Assembly: GCA_001898405.1 (NCBI GenBank)
Contig: MKTW01000004.1
Coordinates: forward strand, 198,156 to 262,155
From: Sphingobacteriales bacterium 44-61
Lineage (GTDB): Bacteria > Bacteroidota > Bacteroidia > Chitinophagales > Chitinophagaceae
DNA length: 64,000 bases
Reading direction: 5' to 3'
The position numbers and the translations under genes were made by a program. Under the pieces are notes generated by a model. The model was not told the origin of the DNA. It did no database searches and saw only the letters and a program-made list of their open reading frames with translations. Below, piece by piece: positions 39,537 through 48,264 of the stretch (the first letter of the stretch is position 1; each line of letters begins with the position of its first letter).

Positions 39537-39807
39537 CCAATTCATTGATCTGAAAATTGGAGTCAAGGGTACCCGGGGCAGAAAAAAATTCGAATCCGGC
39601 TACGAAGCATTTAAGCTTGGCGTCCTTCTTCAGCAAGCCCGGCAGGAAAAAGGCCTGACACAAGAACAGGTAGCCGAGCAATCAGGTACAAATAAGTCGT
39701 ATATCTGTAAACTGGAAAAGGATTTGAAAGATGTAAGATTCTCAACCTTACAACGCATAATCGAACAAGGGATTGGTGGTAAGTTGCAAATATCTATACT
39801 ATTATAG
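39508..39807 (+). CDS. HigA-like antitoxin, XRE-family HTH
   Basis: 99 residues. An N-terminal region rich in Lys/Thr (MKKKNLTSLDQFIDL), then the HTH with LLQQARQEKGLTQEQVAEQSGT, NKSYICKLEKD and STLQRIIEQ. It neutralises the upstream toxin and represses the operon, probably at the inverted repeat around the promoter. The gene overlaps the toxin gene by 29 nt, which couples translation. It converges with the GH3 fusion, 12 nt away. Confidence 0.92.
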   Translation: MKKKNLTSLDQFIDLKIGVKGTRGRKKFESGYEAFKLGVLLQQARQEKGLTQEQVAEQSGTNKSYICKLEKDLKDVRFSTLQRIIEQGIGGKLQISILL

Positions 39808-39819
39808 TCTGCTTAGCTA

Positions 39820-42738
39820 TTATTTCGCTGCCCCCAACACCCTATATATCTCATCCTGTATCTTCGACCTCACCTGCAATGTCGACAACTTTGAATTCTC
39901 CCTTGTCGGATACACCCTATTCGATAAAAACACAAAAATGATATTGTACTTCGGATCGGTCCACACACAGGTTCCCGTATACCCGGTATGTCCAAAGGTT
40001 TGTGGTGATACCAGTGAAGATGGATAAGGCTCCTTACGTGTATCATTATCCTTCTCCGGCTTATCATAACCATAACCACGCCGGCTGAATTTGCTTTCAT
40101 AAGAAGTAAACAAACGGATCGTTTCCAGTTTTAAAAAACGTTTTCCATTCAATTCACCACCATTCAGCAGCATCTGGTATAATTTGGCCAGATCATATGC
40201 ATCAGAAAATAAACCTGCATGCCCTGCCACTTCGCCAAACATGGAAGAACCTTCATCATGCACATCGCCCTGCAATAACTGCTGACGGAAAAAATTATCA
40301 TTCTCTGTAGGAACTATCCTCTCTTTTGCAAAACGTGTCAATGGCCGGAAGCCTGTAGTCACCATATTCATTTTTGCATAAAAGCTGTCTTGCACATATT
40401 TATCCAATGGTATTTTCGTCACGGCTTCCACTACATTTCCCAGGAAAATAAAATCAAGATCACTGTACACATAAGCATTCTTTGCGCCAACCCGGCTGGT
40501 CAGAATACGATTGCGCAATGTATCACGCCAGTCACTTCTGATATACATGCCATTTGCTACCCGCAAAGGGAATTGCGGGGAATAGCTGCTTGCATAAATA
40601 GCGGGGTTAGGCAGCCCCGTTGCAGGATCAAGTGTTTCTTTATAAAACTGGATAAAAGGGATCAACCCTGCCTGGTGCAACAGGATATCCTTAATTAACA
40701 TGTTAGCTTTGTTGGTACCCTTTACCCAGGGAAGGTATTGACCCAGTTTTTTATCCAAACCTATTTTCCCTTGTTCATACAGTTTCATCACCGCCACCGT
40801 GGTAGCAGAAATTTTGGTGACTGATGCCAGGTCGAAAATACTTTCCAGCGTCATAGGGCTGGAAGGTTCATATTGATATTCCCCAAATGCTTTGTGATAA
40901 ACGATTTGCCCGTCTTTAGCGGCCAGCACCACGCAGCCTGGAAATGCATGCTGAGCAATTGCATCAGTGGCGATGGAATCAATTGCTTTAAACTTCGCAT
41001 CGCCGACCGGAAAAAGAGTGGTTTTGCCGGGAGGCATCGTCAACCCCTCTCCATATTTCCAGTTGCAGACACGTACTGGCAACGTTCCTTCTGATACAAA
41101 CTGCCCTTCCAGCCAATCAGCGGCAGTATGCTGAAAAATATCATCGTTCTCATTGCAGGCCACCAATGATTGTGCAGCACAGAAGTTTGCAAGAGACAAT
41201 ACATTGCCAAATACCATGGTGATCGAATTCGGCGCATTCAACTGATTCCATACTTTAACGGCTTCTTTGCTGATACCATAATTATTGGCACGTCCCGGCG
41301 TCACACTATGGAAACCCAATACGACCGCATCATATTTACCTTCATAAATTGCTTTAACGATAGCGCCGCCTTTAGGCGCATTGTCTTTATAAGAAAAGAA
41401 AAACGCATCTGCTCCCAGATCTTCCTGCAGGCGTTTACCAAAACTGTTCAGTTCTGAAGTGCCAAATCCTACATAAGCTATCTTTTTTCCTTTCTGCAAA
41501 GGCAGGCCCAGGTATTCATTTCTGAAACCGGTAGGGTTTACCATTTTCACCCATGTCAATGCTTTTCTTGCTACCTCACGACGGATCTCATCTGTTTTGG
41601 CATTCAGATCAGTGAGCAGGTTATTGGTATCAATAGACTGCATTTGTGCAAGACCCAGTTTATATTTCTCTGTCAATACCTTTTTACATTTCTCATTGAT
41701 ATCTTCCCAGCTCAATTTCTTTTCTTTGATAGCTGCTTTTACTGCATCAATCGTTTCAGGCACACTGGCAGGCAGGCAAAGCATATCGTTGCCGGCGATC
41801 AATGCTTCCACGGAAATTGTTCCGCCGGGGAAAAATTTGGCTACACCTTTCATCTCCAATGCATCGGTAAAGGTCAACCCCTGGTATCCCAGGTCTTCAC
41901 GAAGGATACCTGTCACACTGTTCTTTGAAATGGAAGTGGCTCTGTTAGCCGTTTTATCAATAGCAGGAATATACAGGTGCGCGATCATCATGCTGCCCAC
42001 ACCTGCGTCTATCAAAGCACGGAAGGGAACCAGTTCCATTGAATCCAACTGGCTGCGCACTTTCTTTATCATCGGCAGATCATAATGTGAATCCACATCC
42101 ACGTCACCATGTCCGGGAAAATGTTTACCGCAGGCCATAATGCCTGCATCCTGCATTCCACGCATATAAGCAACCCCAAGGCGGGCCACTTTATTTTTAT
42201 CTTCTCCGAATGAGCGGTAACCGATCACCGGATTATTAGGATTATTATTGATATCAACCACCGGTGCATAATTCACATGAACACCAAGACGTTTGCATTG
42301 CTCACCCACAGCCACTCCCATACGATATACCAATGAGGAGTCCTGCAAAGCACCCAATGTAAGCTGATAAGGAAATTTAGTAACACTATCCAATCGCATA
42401 CCCAGGCCATATTCCCCATCAATAGTGACCATGATCGGGGTTTTGGCAATGCCCTGATAAAAATTGGTGAGATTGGCCTGCCTTACCGGTCCTCCCTGGA
42501 AAAAACAAAGTGCGCCCACATTATATTTCCGGATATCATTGGTCACTTTGTCAATATGGTCCTGACCAAGATTGGAATGTGCTCTGATCACGATCAGCTG
42601 GGCAATACGTTGTTCTTCGCTCAGGCTTTTAAAAACACTATCCACCCATTCGTGTTCAGATAATGCGCTTTTATGCTGGGCAACAGCAAAAAAAGGAGTA
42701 GAAACCAACAAGGCGAGCAAAAACCGGCAAATCCTCAT
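39820..42738 (-). CDS. GH3 beta-N-acetylglucosaminidase fused to a serine beta-lactamase-like domain
   Basis: 972-residue exported fusion (signal peptide 1-20). The GH3 N-terminal domain (about 30-370) has the NagZ-like KHFPGHGDVDVDSHYDLP and TFTDALEMKGV with the nucleophile Asp region. Next is a Rossmann-like GH3 C domain (to about 560). From about 590 to the end comes a class C beta-lactamase/DD-peptidase fold with SVTK (Ser near 637 as nucleophile), YSDLDF and HTGYTG. It suggests combined cutting of peptidoglycan sugar chains and of amide bonds or peptides, for wall turnover. This architecture is known in Bacteroidota. Converges with the antitoxin gene. Confidence 0.92.
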   Translation of the reverse strand: MRICRFLLALLVSTPFFAVAQHKSALSEHEWVDSVFKSLSEEQRIAQLIVIRAHSNLGQDHIDKVTNDIRKYNVGALCFFQGGPVRQANLTNFYQGIAKTPIMVTIDGEYGLGMRLDSVTKFPYQLTLGALQDSSLVYRMGVAVGEQCKRLGVHVNYAPVVDINNNPNNPVIGYRSFGEDKNKVARLGVAYMRGMQDAGIMACGKHFPGHGDVDVDSHYDLPMIKKVRSQLDSMELVPFRALIDAGVGSMMIAHLYIPAIDKTANRATSISKNSVTGILREDLGYQGLTFTDALEMKGVAKFFPGGTISVEALIAGNDMLCLPASVPETIDAVKAAIKEKKLSWEDINEKCKKVLTEKYKLGLAQMQSIDTNNLLTDLNAKTDEIRREVARKALTWVKMVNPTGFRNEYLGLPLQKGKKIAYVGFGTSELNSFGKRLQEDLGADAFFFSYKDNAPKGGAIVKAIYEGKYDAVVLGFHSVTPGRANNYGISKEAVKVWNQLNAPNSITMVFGNVLSLANFCAAQSLVACNENDDIFQHTAADWLEGQFVSEGTLPVRVCNWKYGEGLTMPPGKTTLFPVGDAKFKAIDSIATDAIAQHAFPGCVVLAAKDGQIVYHKAFGEYQYEPSSPMTLESIFDLASVTKISATTVAVMKLYEQGKIGLDKKLGQYLPWVKGTNKANMLIKDILLHQAGLIPFIQFYKETLDPATGLPNPAIYASSYSPQFPLRVANGMYIRSDWRDTLRNRILTSRVGAKNAYVYSDLDFIFLGNVVEAVTKIPLDKYVQDSFYAKMNMVTTGFRPLTRFAKERIVPTENDNFFRQQLLQGDVHDEGSSMFGEVAGHAGLFSDAYDLAKLYQMLLNGGELNGKRFLKLETIRLFTSYESKFSRRGYGYDKPEKDNDTRKEPYPSSLVSPQTFGHTGYTGTCVWTDPKYNIIFVFLSNRVYPTRENSKLSTLQVRSKIQDEIYRVLGAAK

Positions 42739-42808
42739 TATATTAAAATTAATCAGCGGAATAATAGCGATAAAATTAATCCTTTTGATGCTATTACAGC
42801 CCTAAGGG

Positions 42809-42836
42809 TTGCTTAAAAATCAAATCGTTATTTTTG
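42809..42836 (+). promoter_or_regulatory. Promoter for mutL
   Basis: TTG at 42809-42811 and TATTTTTG at 42829-42836 (exact TAnnTTTG) with a 17-nt spacer, 19 bases before the GTG start at 42856. Confidence 0.6.
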
Positions 42837-42855
42837 ACGCCGGAGAATACACATC

Positions 42856-44685
42856 GTGCCTGATAAGATCGTTTTACTACCAGATAATATAGCAAACCAG
42901 ATAGCTGCCGGAGAAGTGATACAACGTCCGGCCAGTGCCGTGAAGGAATTGCTGGAAAATGCCGTAGATGCCGGCGCTACTTCCATCTACCTGATCCTTG
43001 CAGATGCAGGAAAATCACTGATACAGGTTATTGATAATGGTGCAGGCATGAGTGAAACTGATGCAAGAATGTGTTTTGAACGTCATGCCACATCCAAAAT
43101 AAAAAGCATTGATGACCTTTTTCATATCCGCACCATGGGTTTCCGTGGCGAAGCATTGGCTTCTATTGCTGCTGTAGCACAGGTAGAGATGAAAACCAAA
43201 AGGGCTGAGGATGAAGCCGGGGTTTATATAGAAGTAGAGAACAGTATAGTAAAGAAGCAGGAACCTGTGGCTGCTCCTACTGGCACCAGCATTGCCATGA
43301 AAAACCTTTTCTTTAATATACCTGCCCGCAGGAATTTTCTGAAAAGCAATGCTGCTGAAATGCGTCATATCGTGGATGAATTCACGCGTGTGGCCATGTC
43401 CTTTCCACAGATATTGTTTACTCTCACCAACAACGGACAACAACTCTTTCACCTGGAAGCCGGCAGCCTGAAACAACGGATCATCCAGCTGCTGGGAAAT
43501 AACTACAACACAAAACTGGTAACAGTAAAAGAAGATACAGACTATATGAATATCCATGGTTTTGTTGGCAAGCCTGAAACAGCCAAGAAGACCCGTGGTG
43601 ATCAGTACTTCTTTGTCAACAACCGCTTTATCAAAAGCGGCTATCTTAATCATGCTGTGATGAGCGCTTACCAGGAAATGATCCCTGGCGACAGCTTTCC
43701 TTTATATGTGCTCTTCATTGATCTTGAACCAACACAGGTGGATGTGAATGTGCATCCGACCAAACAGGAAATAAAATTTGAAGACGAAAAGATCGTGTAT
43801 GCATTCGTGCAGGCTGCTATCAAACATGCATTGGCTCAATTCAGCATAACACCGGCGCTTGATTTCGATCTGGATGCTTCCATTCAACAACTCTCTTCCA
43901 TACAACAACCGTTTACTGAAGAGAAAAAAACAGCGGCTTCCTCTTCTTCTTTATTCAAAGGCTTCACACAAAAACATCAGGCGCATTTTATTGAGCCATC
44001 ACAAAAAAGCGAATTAAAACACTGGAAAGATTTTTATGAAGCACCTGCCACAGAATCTGTGCCAGCAACTGATGAATCAGCCCCAACCCTTCATACTGAT
44101 GCAAGGACAAAAAATTTTGAAGAAGTTGAGCTTTCACAATTACTGAATACCTATATCACTGTTCCTTCCGGTAACGGCTTCATACTTGTTCACCAGCAAG
44201 CTGCTCACGAAAGAGTATTGTATGAACAATTGGTAAACGCAAGCCAGGGAAAAGCCATTCCTTCACAGCAAAGCATGTTCCCTTCCACATTGGAACTTAC
44301 GCCAGCCGATGCAGTAATACTGGAAGAATTAATGCCCGATCTGCAGCAGCTTGGCTACCAGATAGAGCCTTTTGGCAAAAACACTTTTGTGATACAGGGC
44401 ACACCCGCTGATGTGGAAACAGGGCAGGAAAAACATATCATAGATATTCTTATCGAACAGTATAAACATTTCAGCAACGATGTTAAGTTTTCCAAAAGGG
44501 AGAAGCTGATCCGTTCGCTGGCAAAACAGCAAGCCGTCAAATCAGGAATGAGATTAACAGAAAGAGAGCAACGTCAATTGATAACTGACCTGTTTAACTG
44601 TAAGCAACCCAACATTTCTCCTGATGGAAATCCTACTTATCTGGAGTTCCGGCAGGACCAGTTGGAAAAAATGTTCCGGTCTTAA
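42856..44685 (+). CDS. mutL: DNA mismatch repair protein MutL
   Basis: 609-residue MutL from a GTG start (42856). The GHKL ATPase domain has LPDNIANQIAAGEVIQRPASAVKELLENAVDAGA read in pieces, DNGAGM, the lid-type TMGFRGEALASI and GTSIAMKNLFFNIPARRNFLK. Then the transducer domain (to about 330), a linker and the C-terminal dimerisation domain. The endonuclease motif there reads HQQAAHERVLYE (446-457) instead of DQHAAHERxxYE, and later LAKQQAVKSG lacks the usual Cys, so latent nuclease activity is doubtful. It is followed convergently by dacB. Confidence 0.95.
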   Translation: MPDKIVLLPDNIANQIAAGEVIQRPASAVKELLENAVDAGATSIYLILADAGKSLIQVIDNGAGMSETDARMCFERHATSKIKSIDDLFHIRTMGFRGEALASIAAVAQVEMKTKRAEDEAGVYIEVENSIVKKQEPVAAPTGTSIAMKNLFFNIPARRNFLKSNAAEMRHIVDEFTRVAMSFPQILFTLTNNGQQLFHLEAGSLKQRIIQLLGNNYNTKLVTVKEDTDYMNIHGFVGKPETAKKTRGDQYFFVNNRFIKSGYLNHAVMSAYQEMIPGDSFPLYVLFIDLEPTQVDVNVHPTKQEIKFEDEKIVYAFVQAAIKHALAQFSITPALDFDLDASIQQLSSIQQPFTEEKKTAASSSSLFKGFTQKHQAHFIEPSQKSELKHWKDFYEAPATESVPATDESAPTLHTDARTKNFEEVELSQLLNTYITVPSGNGFILVHQQAAHERVLYEQLVNASQGKAIPSQQSMFPSTLELTPADAVILEELMPDLQQLGYQIEPFGKNTFVIQGTPADVETGQEKHIIDILIEQYKHFSNDVKFSKREKLIRSLAKQQAVKSGMRLTEREQRQLITDLFNCKQPNISPDGNPTYLEFRQDQLEKMFRS

Positions 44686-44698
44686 GGATACAGAGAAC

Positions 44699-45991
44699 TT
44701 ACTTCCTGAATTTACGGATAAACCGTTCCACTGCCCGCCTTACATCCGCAGCAGATCCATTATGATTATTTACCAATACGGAAAAGATCAGGAGCCTGCC
44801 TTTTGAAGTGTACAGGTAACCGCTAAGGCTGACCACACCTGAAAGAGAGCCGGTTTTTGCATAGATATAACCACTGTCTTCTTTATAGTAATTGCTGATC
44901 GTTCCTTCGCCACCTGTAGGCAGAATGCCTTTGATCCGCTGCATACCAAACTCCTTTTCCATTTTATGGAGAATGGCCACAAAATCCTGCGGCGTGAAAA
45001 GATTGTACCGGCTAAGCCCTGACCCATCTACCCAACGTGGCTTTTGAGGAAGATCAGCCAGATCAGTTTTTAATAAGGTATCAATGATCGTTCTGTCGTC
45101 CATTATTCCCAATTTCTCCTGGCTCACCATGAGCAACATCTGCTCAGCAAAAAAATTATCGCTGCGATGCATCATAGGACGTAAAACCGAATCAACCGGG
45201 CGGGAATACAAACGCTGAGAACCGGCTGAAAGAGGATGCGGGTCAATGGTGACCGGCAACTTTAGTGTATCTGCCAATAAAGCTTTAATTGTTGGAGCAT
45301 CCGGGCGGAAAGGCACTTCATCATTTTTTCCGGTGCCTTCTGTTACGGTGAATTTATTTTCATCCCACGGTTTCCCGATATCAAACCCAGTTGGTAAGTG
45401 ATTGGCCACAGTGGTAACTGTTTTGAAATAAGAAGGCATTACCTGAACATTTCCTTCATTCTTCCAGTTGAACCTTGCAACATTCCCATATAATGGAAGA
45501 TCGCTCCGTTGTGCCATATAATATGCCTTATAATCACTCCACGACCAGCCACTACCCAGGAAATCCGTATACGGCTTTACAGATAATATCACCTGCTTGT
45601 ATTGTTTCAGGAAATTGAATACAGGCTGGTCTTTATAATCAGGATGGAGAAGATCAGGACTACCGGTTCCTGCGATAAGAACAGTATCAGGGTCACGGGC
45701 AACATAACGCAGAGCGGTCAGGCTATCACCCAGATACTTCATGGCAACATAACAAGTAGGTATCTTGGTGTTGCTGGCCGGTACAAAGTATTTATCTCCC
45801 TGGTAATTGAACACATACTTGTTTTGCGTTGCATCATAAACGCTAATCCCAATATGCGCCGTTTGTATCACAGGCTCGGTCAACAACTTTTTTTGAGCAG
45901 AATGTATTGCTCTTTGGGAAGAACAACTGGTAATAGCAATGGCTGCAATAAAAGCAAGCAACCATGGAAAGGAAGTTTTACGTAAGGTCAT
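44699..45991 (-). CDS. dacB: D-alanyl-D-alanine carboxypeptidase/endopeptidase, PBP4 type
   Basis: 430-residue low-molecular-weight penicillin-binding protein that trims or cuts peptidoglycan peptides in the periplasm. Start at the ATG at 45991. It is a lipoprotein (lipobox-like AITSC, Cys23). Active-site motifs are PASNTK (SxxK, Ser73-Lys76), SDNFF (SxN) and AKTGSLSG (KTG). The size and the spacing fit class C PBP4, though the large insertion between SxxK and SxN seen in E. coli is shorter. Convergent with mutL, 13 nt apart. Confidence 0.94.
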   Translation of the reverse strand: MTLRKTSFPWLLAFIAAIAITSCSSQRAIHSAQKKLLTEPVIQTAHIGISVYDATQNKYVFNYQGDKYFVPASNTKIPTCYVAMKYLGDSLTALRYVARDPDTVLIAGTGSPDLLHPDYKDQPVFNFLKQYKQVILSVKPYTDFLGSGWSWSDYKAYYMAQRSDLPLYGNVARFNWKNEGNVQVMPSYFKTVTTVANHLPTGFDIGKPWDENKFTVTEGTGKNDEVPFRPDAPTIKALLADTLKLPVTIDPHPLSAGSQRLYSRPVDSVLRPMMHRSDNFFAEQMLLMVSQEKLGIMDDRTIIDTLLKTDLADLPQKPRWVDGSGLSRYNLFTPQDFVAILHKMEKEFGMQRIKGILPTGGEGTISNYYKEDSGYIYAKTGSLSGVVSLSGYLYTSKGRLLIFSVLVNNHNGSAADVRRAVERFIRKFRK

Positions 45992-46007
45992 CAATCCGGG
46001 ATTGAAG

Positions 46008-47045
46008 TTATAGTGATATCACTTTATTTTCTTTAGCGCTTTGCTTGGCTGCTTCCAGCAACCGGATCACTTTCACGCCATCTCCACCAGGAACGGGGTT
46101 GGGTGCTCCGTTAACAATGGCCTGGTAAACATCCTCAAAAAACCCCATGTAATTGCCCGGCACAGCCGTTCTTTCTTCCCGGATATCCTTTCCATCTATT
46201 GTGGTGTGCAGTAAACCATCAGGACTGTCAGGAACAGGACACCATGATTGAAGAGCGGGCACAGCACCTTTCAGCAACATTGTTTCCTGCAGGTCGGAAC
46301 GTTTTTGCAGGAAACTTCCCAGGCTGCCATTGAATATATATTCCTGTACAGGTTCTTTCACAAAGTTGGAAGCTTTTAATCTTACCCTGAAAGATGGGTA
46401 AAATAAAATGATCTCTACATAATCATCCACCGGGCTTCCATCGCGCATAGCCATCATATCGGCAAACAATGCCTGTGGCCAGCCAAATAATTGCAGCGCC
46501 TGATCAGCCAGGTGGGCACCCAGATCATAAGTAATGCCTGCACCAGGAAGATCTGTTTCCTTATGTTTTTTGTAGCTGATCTCCGGACGGTAACGATCGT
46601 ATCTTATTTCTGCTTCTTTTATTTCACCGATCAGTTTTGTTTCCAGCACATTTTTTACTGCCCTGAAGTCTCCATCATAGCGACGGTTCTGGAATACCGA
46701 CAGAAGCACTCCTTTTTCTTTGGCTGTATCAACCAGTTCCTGCGCTTGTGCCGATGTAACGGTAAATGGCTTTTCCACCACTACATGCTTACCGGCCAGT
46801 ATGGCTTTTTTAGCATAATCAAAATGCGTTTGCACAGGCGTGTTCACAATGATCAATTGCAGGGATTTATCTTCCAGCAATTCTTCTACAGAGCGAACCA
46901 GCCTGGATTCGGGGTATCTTTCCCTTGAATCGTTCTTTGTTCTTTCCACTATTGCGGTCAATTCAAAACCAGGATGCGCCTGTATGAAAGGGGCATGAAA
47001 CACTTTCCCACTCATTCCGAATGAACAAATACCCGTTTTAATCAT
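46008..47045 (-). CDS. Gfo/Idh/MocA-family oxidoreductase
   Basis: 345-residue NAD(P)-dependent dehydrogenase. Rossmann domain (1-120) opens with MIKTGICSFGMSGKVFHAPF and contains VVVEKPFTVT, the EKP motif with catalytic Lys. The C-terminal Gfo/Idh domain has the usual mixed sheet (QNRRYDGDFRAVKNVLE at its border, then YDRYRPEI and GAGITYDLGAHLADQALQLFG, including the family's conserved YDLG-H). The substrate is not visible; sugar or inositol derivatives are typical. It lies upstream of dacB on the same strand, 16 nt apart. Confidence 0.9.
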   Translation of the reverse strand: MIKTGICSFGMSGKVFHAPFIQAHPGFELTAIVERTKNDSRERYPESRLVRSVEELLEDKSLQLIIVNTPVQTHFDYAKKAILAGKHVVVEKPFTVTSAQAQELVDTAKEKGVLLSVFQNRRYDGDFRAVKNVLETKLIGEIKEAEIRYDRYRPEISYKKHKETDLPGAGITYDLGAHLADQALQLFGWPQALFADMMAMRDGSPVDDYVEIILFYPSFRVRLKASNFVKEPVQEYIFNGSLGSFLQKRSDLQETMLLKGAVPALQSWCPVPDSPDGLLHTTIDGKDIREERTAVPGNYMGFFEDVYQAIVNGAPNPVPGGDGVKVIRLLEAAKQSAKENKVISL

Positions 47046-47083
47046 GAACTTCTTTTATGTATTTATTAAAAAACTTTTGTCGT

Positions 47084-48220
47084 TTATTGCCTTTCCTGTG
47101 CTCTCATCCATCTCTCCGGTATTTCATTACTGCTTGCCAGCAGGTAATCTTTATAACTGCAGGCTATGTATTTTTTATCGGGCAACTGCATCCACCAGCG
47201 GCCTGTTTTTTTGCTTTGTAAAAAAGTGGTTTCCACTTCTGCAAAAGCTGTATGGAATTCGTTGAATGAATCCCGCTGATCGAGAGAAGCTTCCCTTCTT
47301 GCCCGGCTCTTTCCATCAATCAGGTACCAAAGCATCTGGCTGATCTGGCGGGCTGTCAGTTCATCCCGGTCATGTTGAGCCTGGTAGCCATAAATACCGA
47401 TGCTGTTCACATTCGGGCTCATGCCGGCATAGCGCATCAGGGCGCAAGCCTCTTCTCCGTTAAAGCCATTTGGGGTAAGCGCATTAGCTGGCGCATACGC
47501 ATTGGCGATCGCTGAAATATCGAAGGAGAACAGGTTGCTGTTGCGGATCACCGGCTCCATTTCATCGATGCTTTCCTTTACATGGCCTACCCGGTAGCAA
47601 TCAAAGCGAAGTTTATCCAGCGTTTCAAGCATACGCGGATGCACATAATAGCTCTGGAAACCGATATGATTGTAGTGCCGTATATAATTAGGCTCTCCTG
47701 TCAGCATTTCCATCAGAAAATTCTGATGACGGAACGGAGAGGTAATGTCCAGGTCGATCAGGGCATCCACTACTGATGCTTCCATCAAACGTTTATTGTC
47801 GGCGTTGGCATGATACTGTGCCAGGGTAAGATCATGGGAGCCGCCAAGCACCACCACGGTTTTGCCATCAGCCATCAATTCCTTGATCACCATTTTAAGG
47901 GCTGCGTAGGAATCGGTAAAAGAAGCGCCGGGCTGCAGGTTGCCGATATCGGCAATACGGATATCTGTATGCCAGTAAAAAAGCTGGTAAAAATGACGGC
48001 GGATCGTATCCGGGGTCCTGTTCTCTGAACCGATCATACCACTGCCTCTTTGTTCGCCGCAACCGACCAATACCAGTTGCACATCATCGAGATCAGGCAT
48101 TTCGCCATCATATACGGATATGATCTTTCCCAATTGCCCGTCTTTATAGCCCTCATCCTGGGAAATCTCATGCAGGTTGAGGGGGGAGAGATAGTCGGAA
48201 AGGTGAAGGTAGTCTGACAT
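47084..48220 (-). CDS. Arginase-fold (formimidoylglutamase-like) protein with altered metal site
   Basis: 378 residues of the ureohydrolase fold. VVVLGGSHDLTLAQY (126-136) keeps the GGxHD motif with His129. The DAHxD motif reads DALID (152-156), so His is Leu. The SFDxDxxxP motif reads SFDISAIANAYAP (232-244), so the second Asp is Ser and the last is Tyr. Three of the usual manganese ligands are therefore lost, and I think it is a non-catalytic relative; databases tend to call it formimidoylglutamase. It stands divergent from pheS with a symmetric promoter between them. The role is unknown. Confidence 0.85.
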   Translation of the reverse strand: MSDYLHLSDYLSPLNLHEISQDEGYKDGQLGKIISVYDGEMPDLDDVQLVLVGCGEQRGSGMIGSENRTPDTIRRHFYQLFYWHTDIRIADIGNLQPGASFTDSYAALKMVIKELMADGKTVVVLGGSHDLTLAQYHANADNKRLMEASVVDALIDLDITSPFRHQNFLMEMLTGEPNYIRHYNHIGFQSYYVHPRMLETLDKLRFDCYRVGHVKESIDEMEPVIRNSNLFSFDISAIANAYAPANALTPNGFNGEEACALMRYAGMSPNVNSIGIYGYQAQHDRDELTARQISQMLWYLIDGKSRARREASLDQRDSFNEFHTAFAEVETTFLQSKKTGRWWMQLPDKKYIACSYKDYLLASSNEIPERWMRAQERQ

Positions 48221-48223
48221 ATA

Positions 48224-48260
48224 CCGGCAAATTTACGTTAAGCTAACCTATCTTTGCCGG
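48224..48260. promoter_or_regulatory. Symmetric divergent promoter between the arginase-like gene and pheS
   Basis: CCGGCAAA (48224-48231) and TTTGCCGG (48253-48260) are 8-bp inverted repeats. Each includes part of a -7 box: minus TAAATTTG (48235 to 48228) and plus TATCTTTG (48249-48256), both exact TAnnTTTG. The boxes end 7 and 8 bases before the respective start codons. Confidence 0.6.
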
Positions 48261-48264
48261 ACTT

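Noticed and set aside
46012-46023. AGTGATATCACT palindrome
   Set aside because: It lies inside the last codons of the Gfo/Idh/MocA gene and is short; chance is sufficient.
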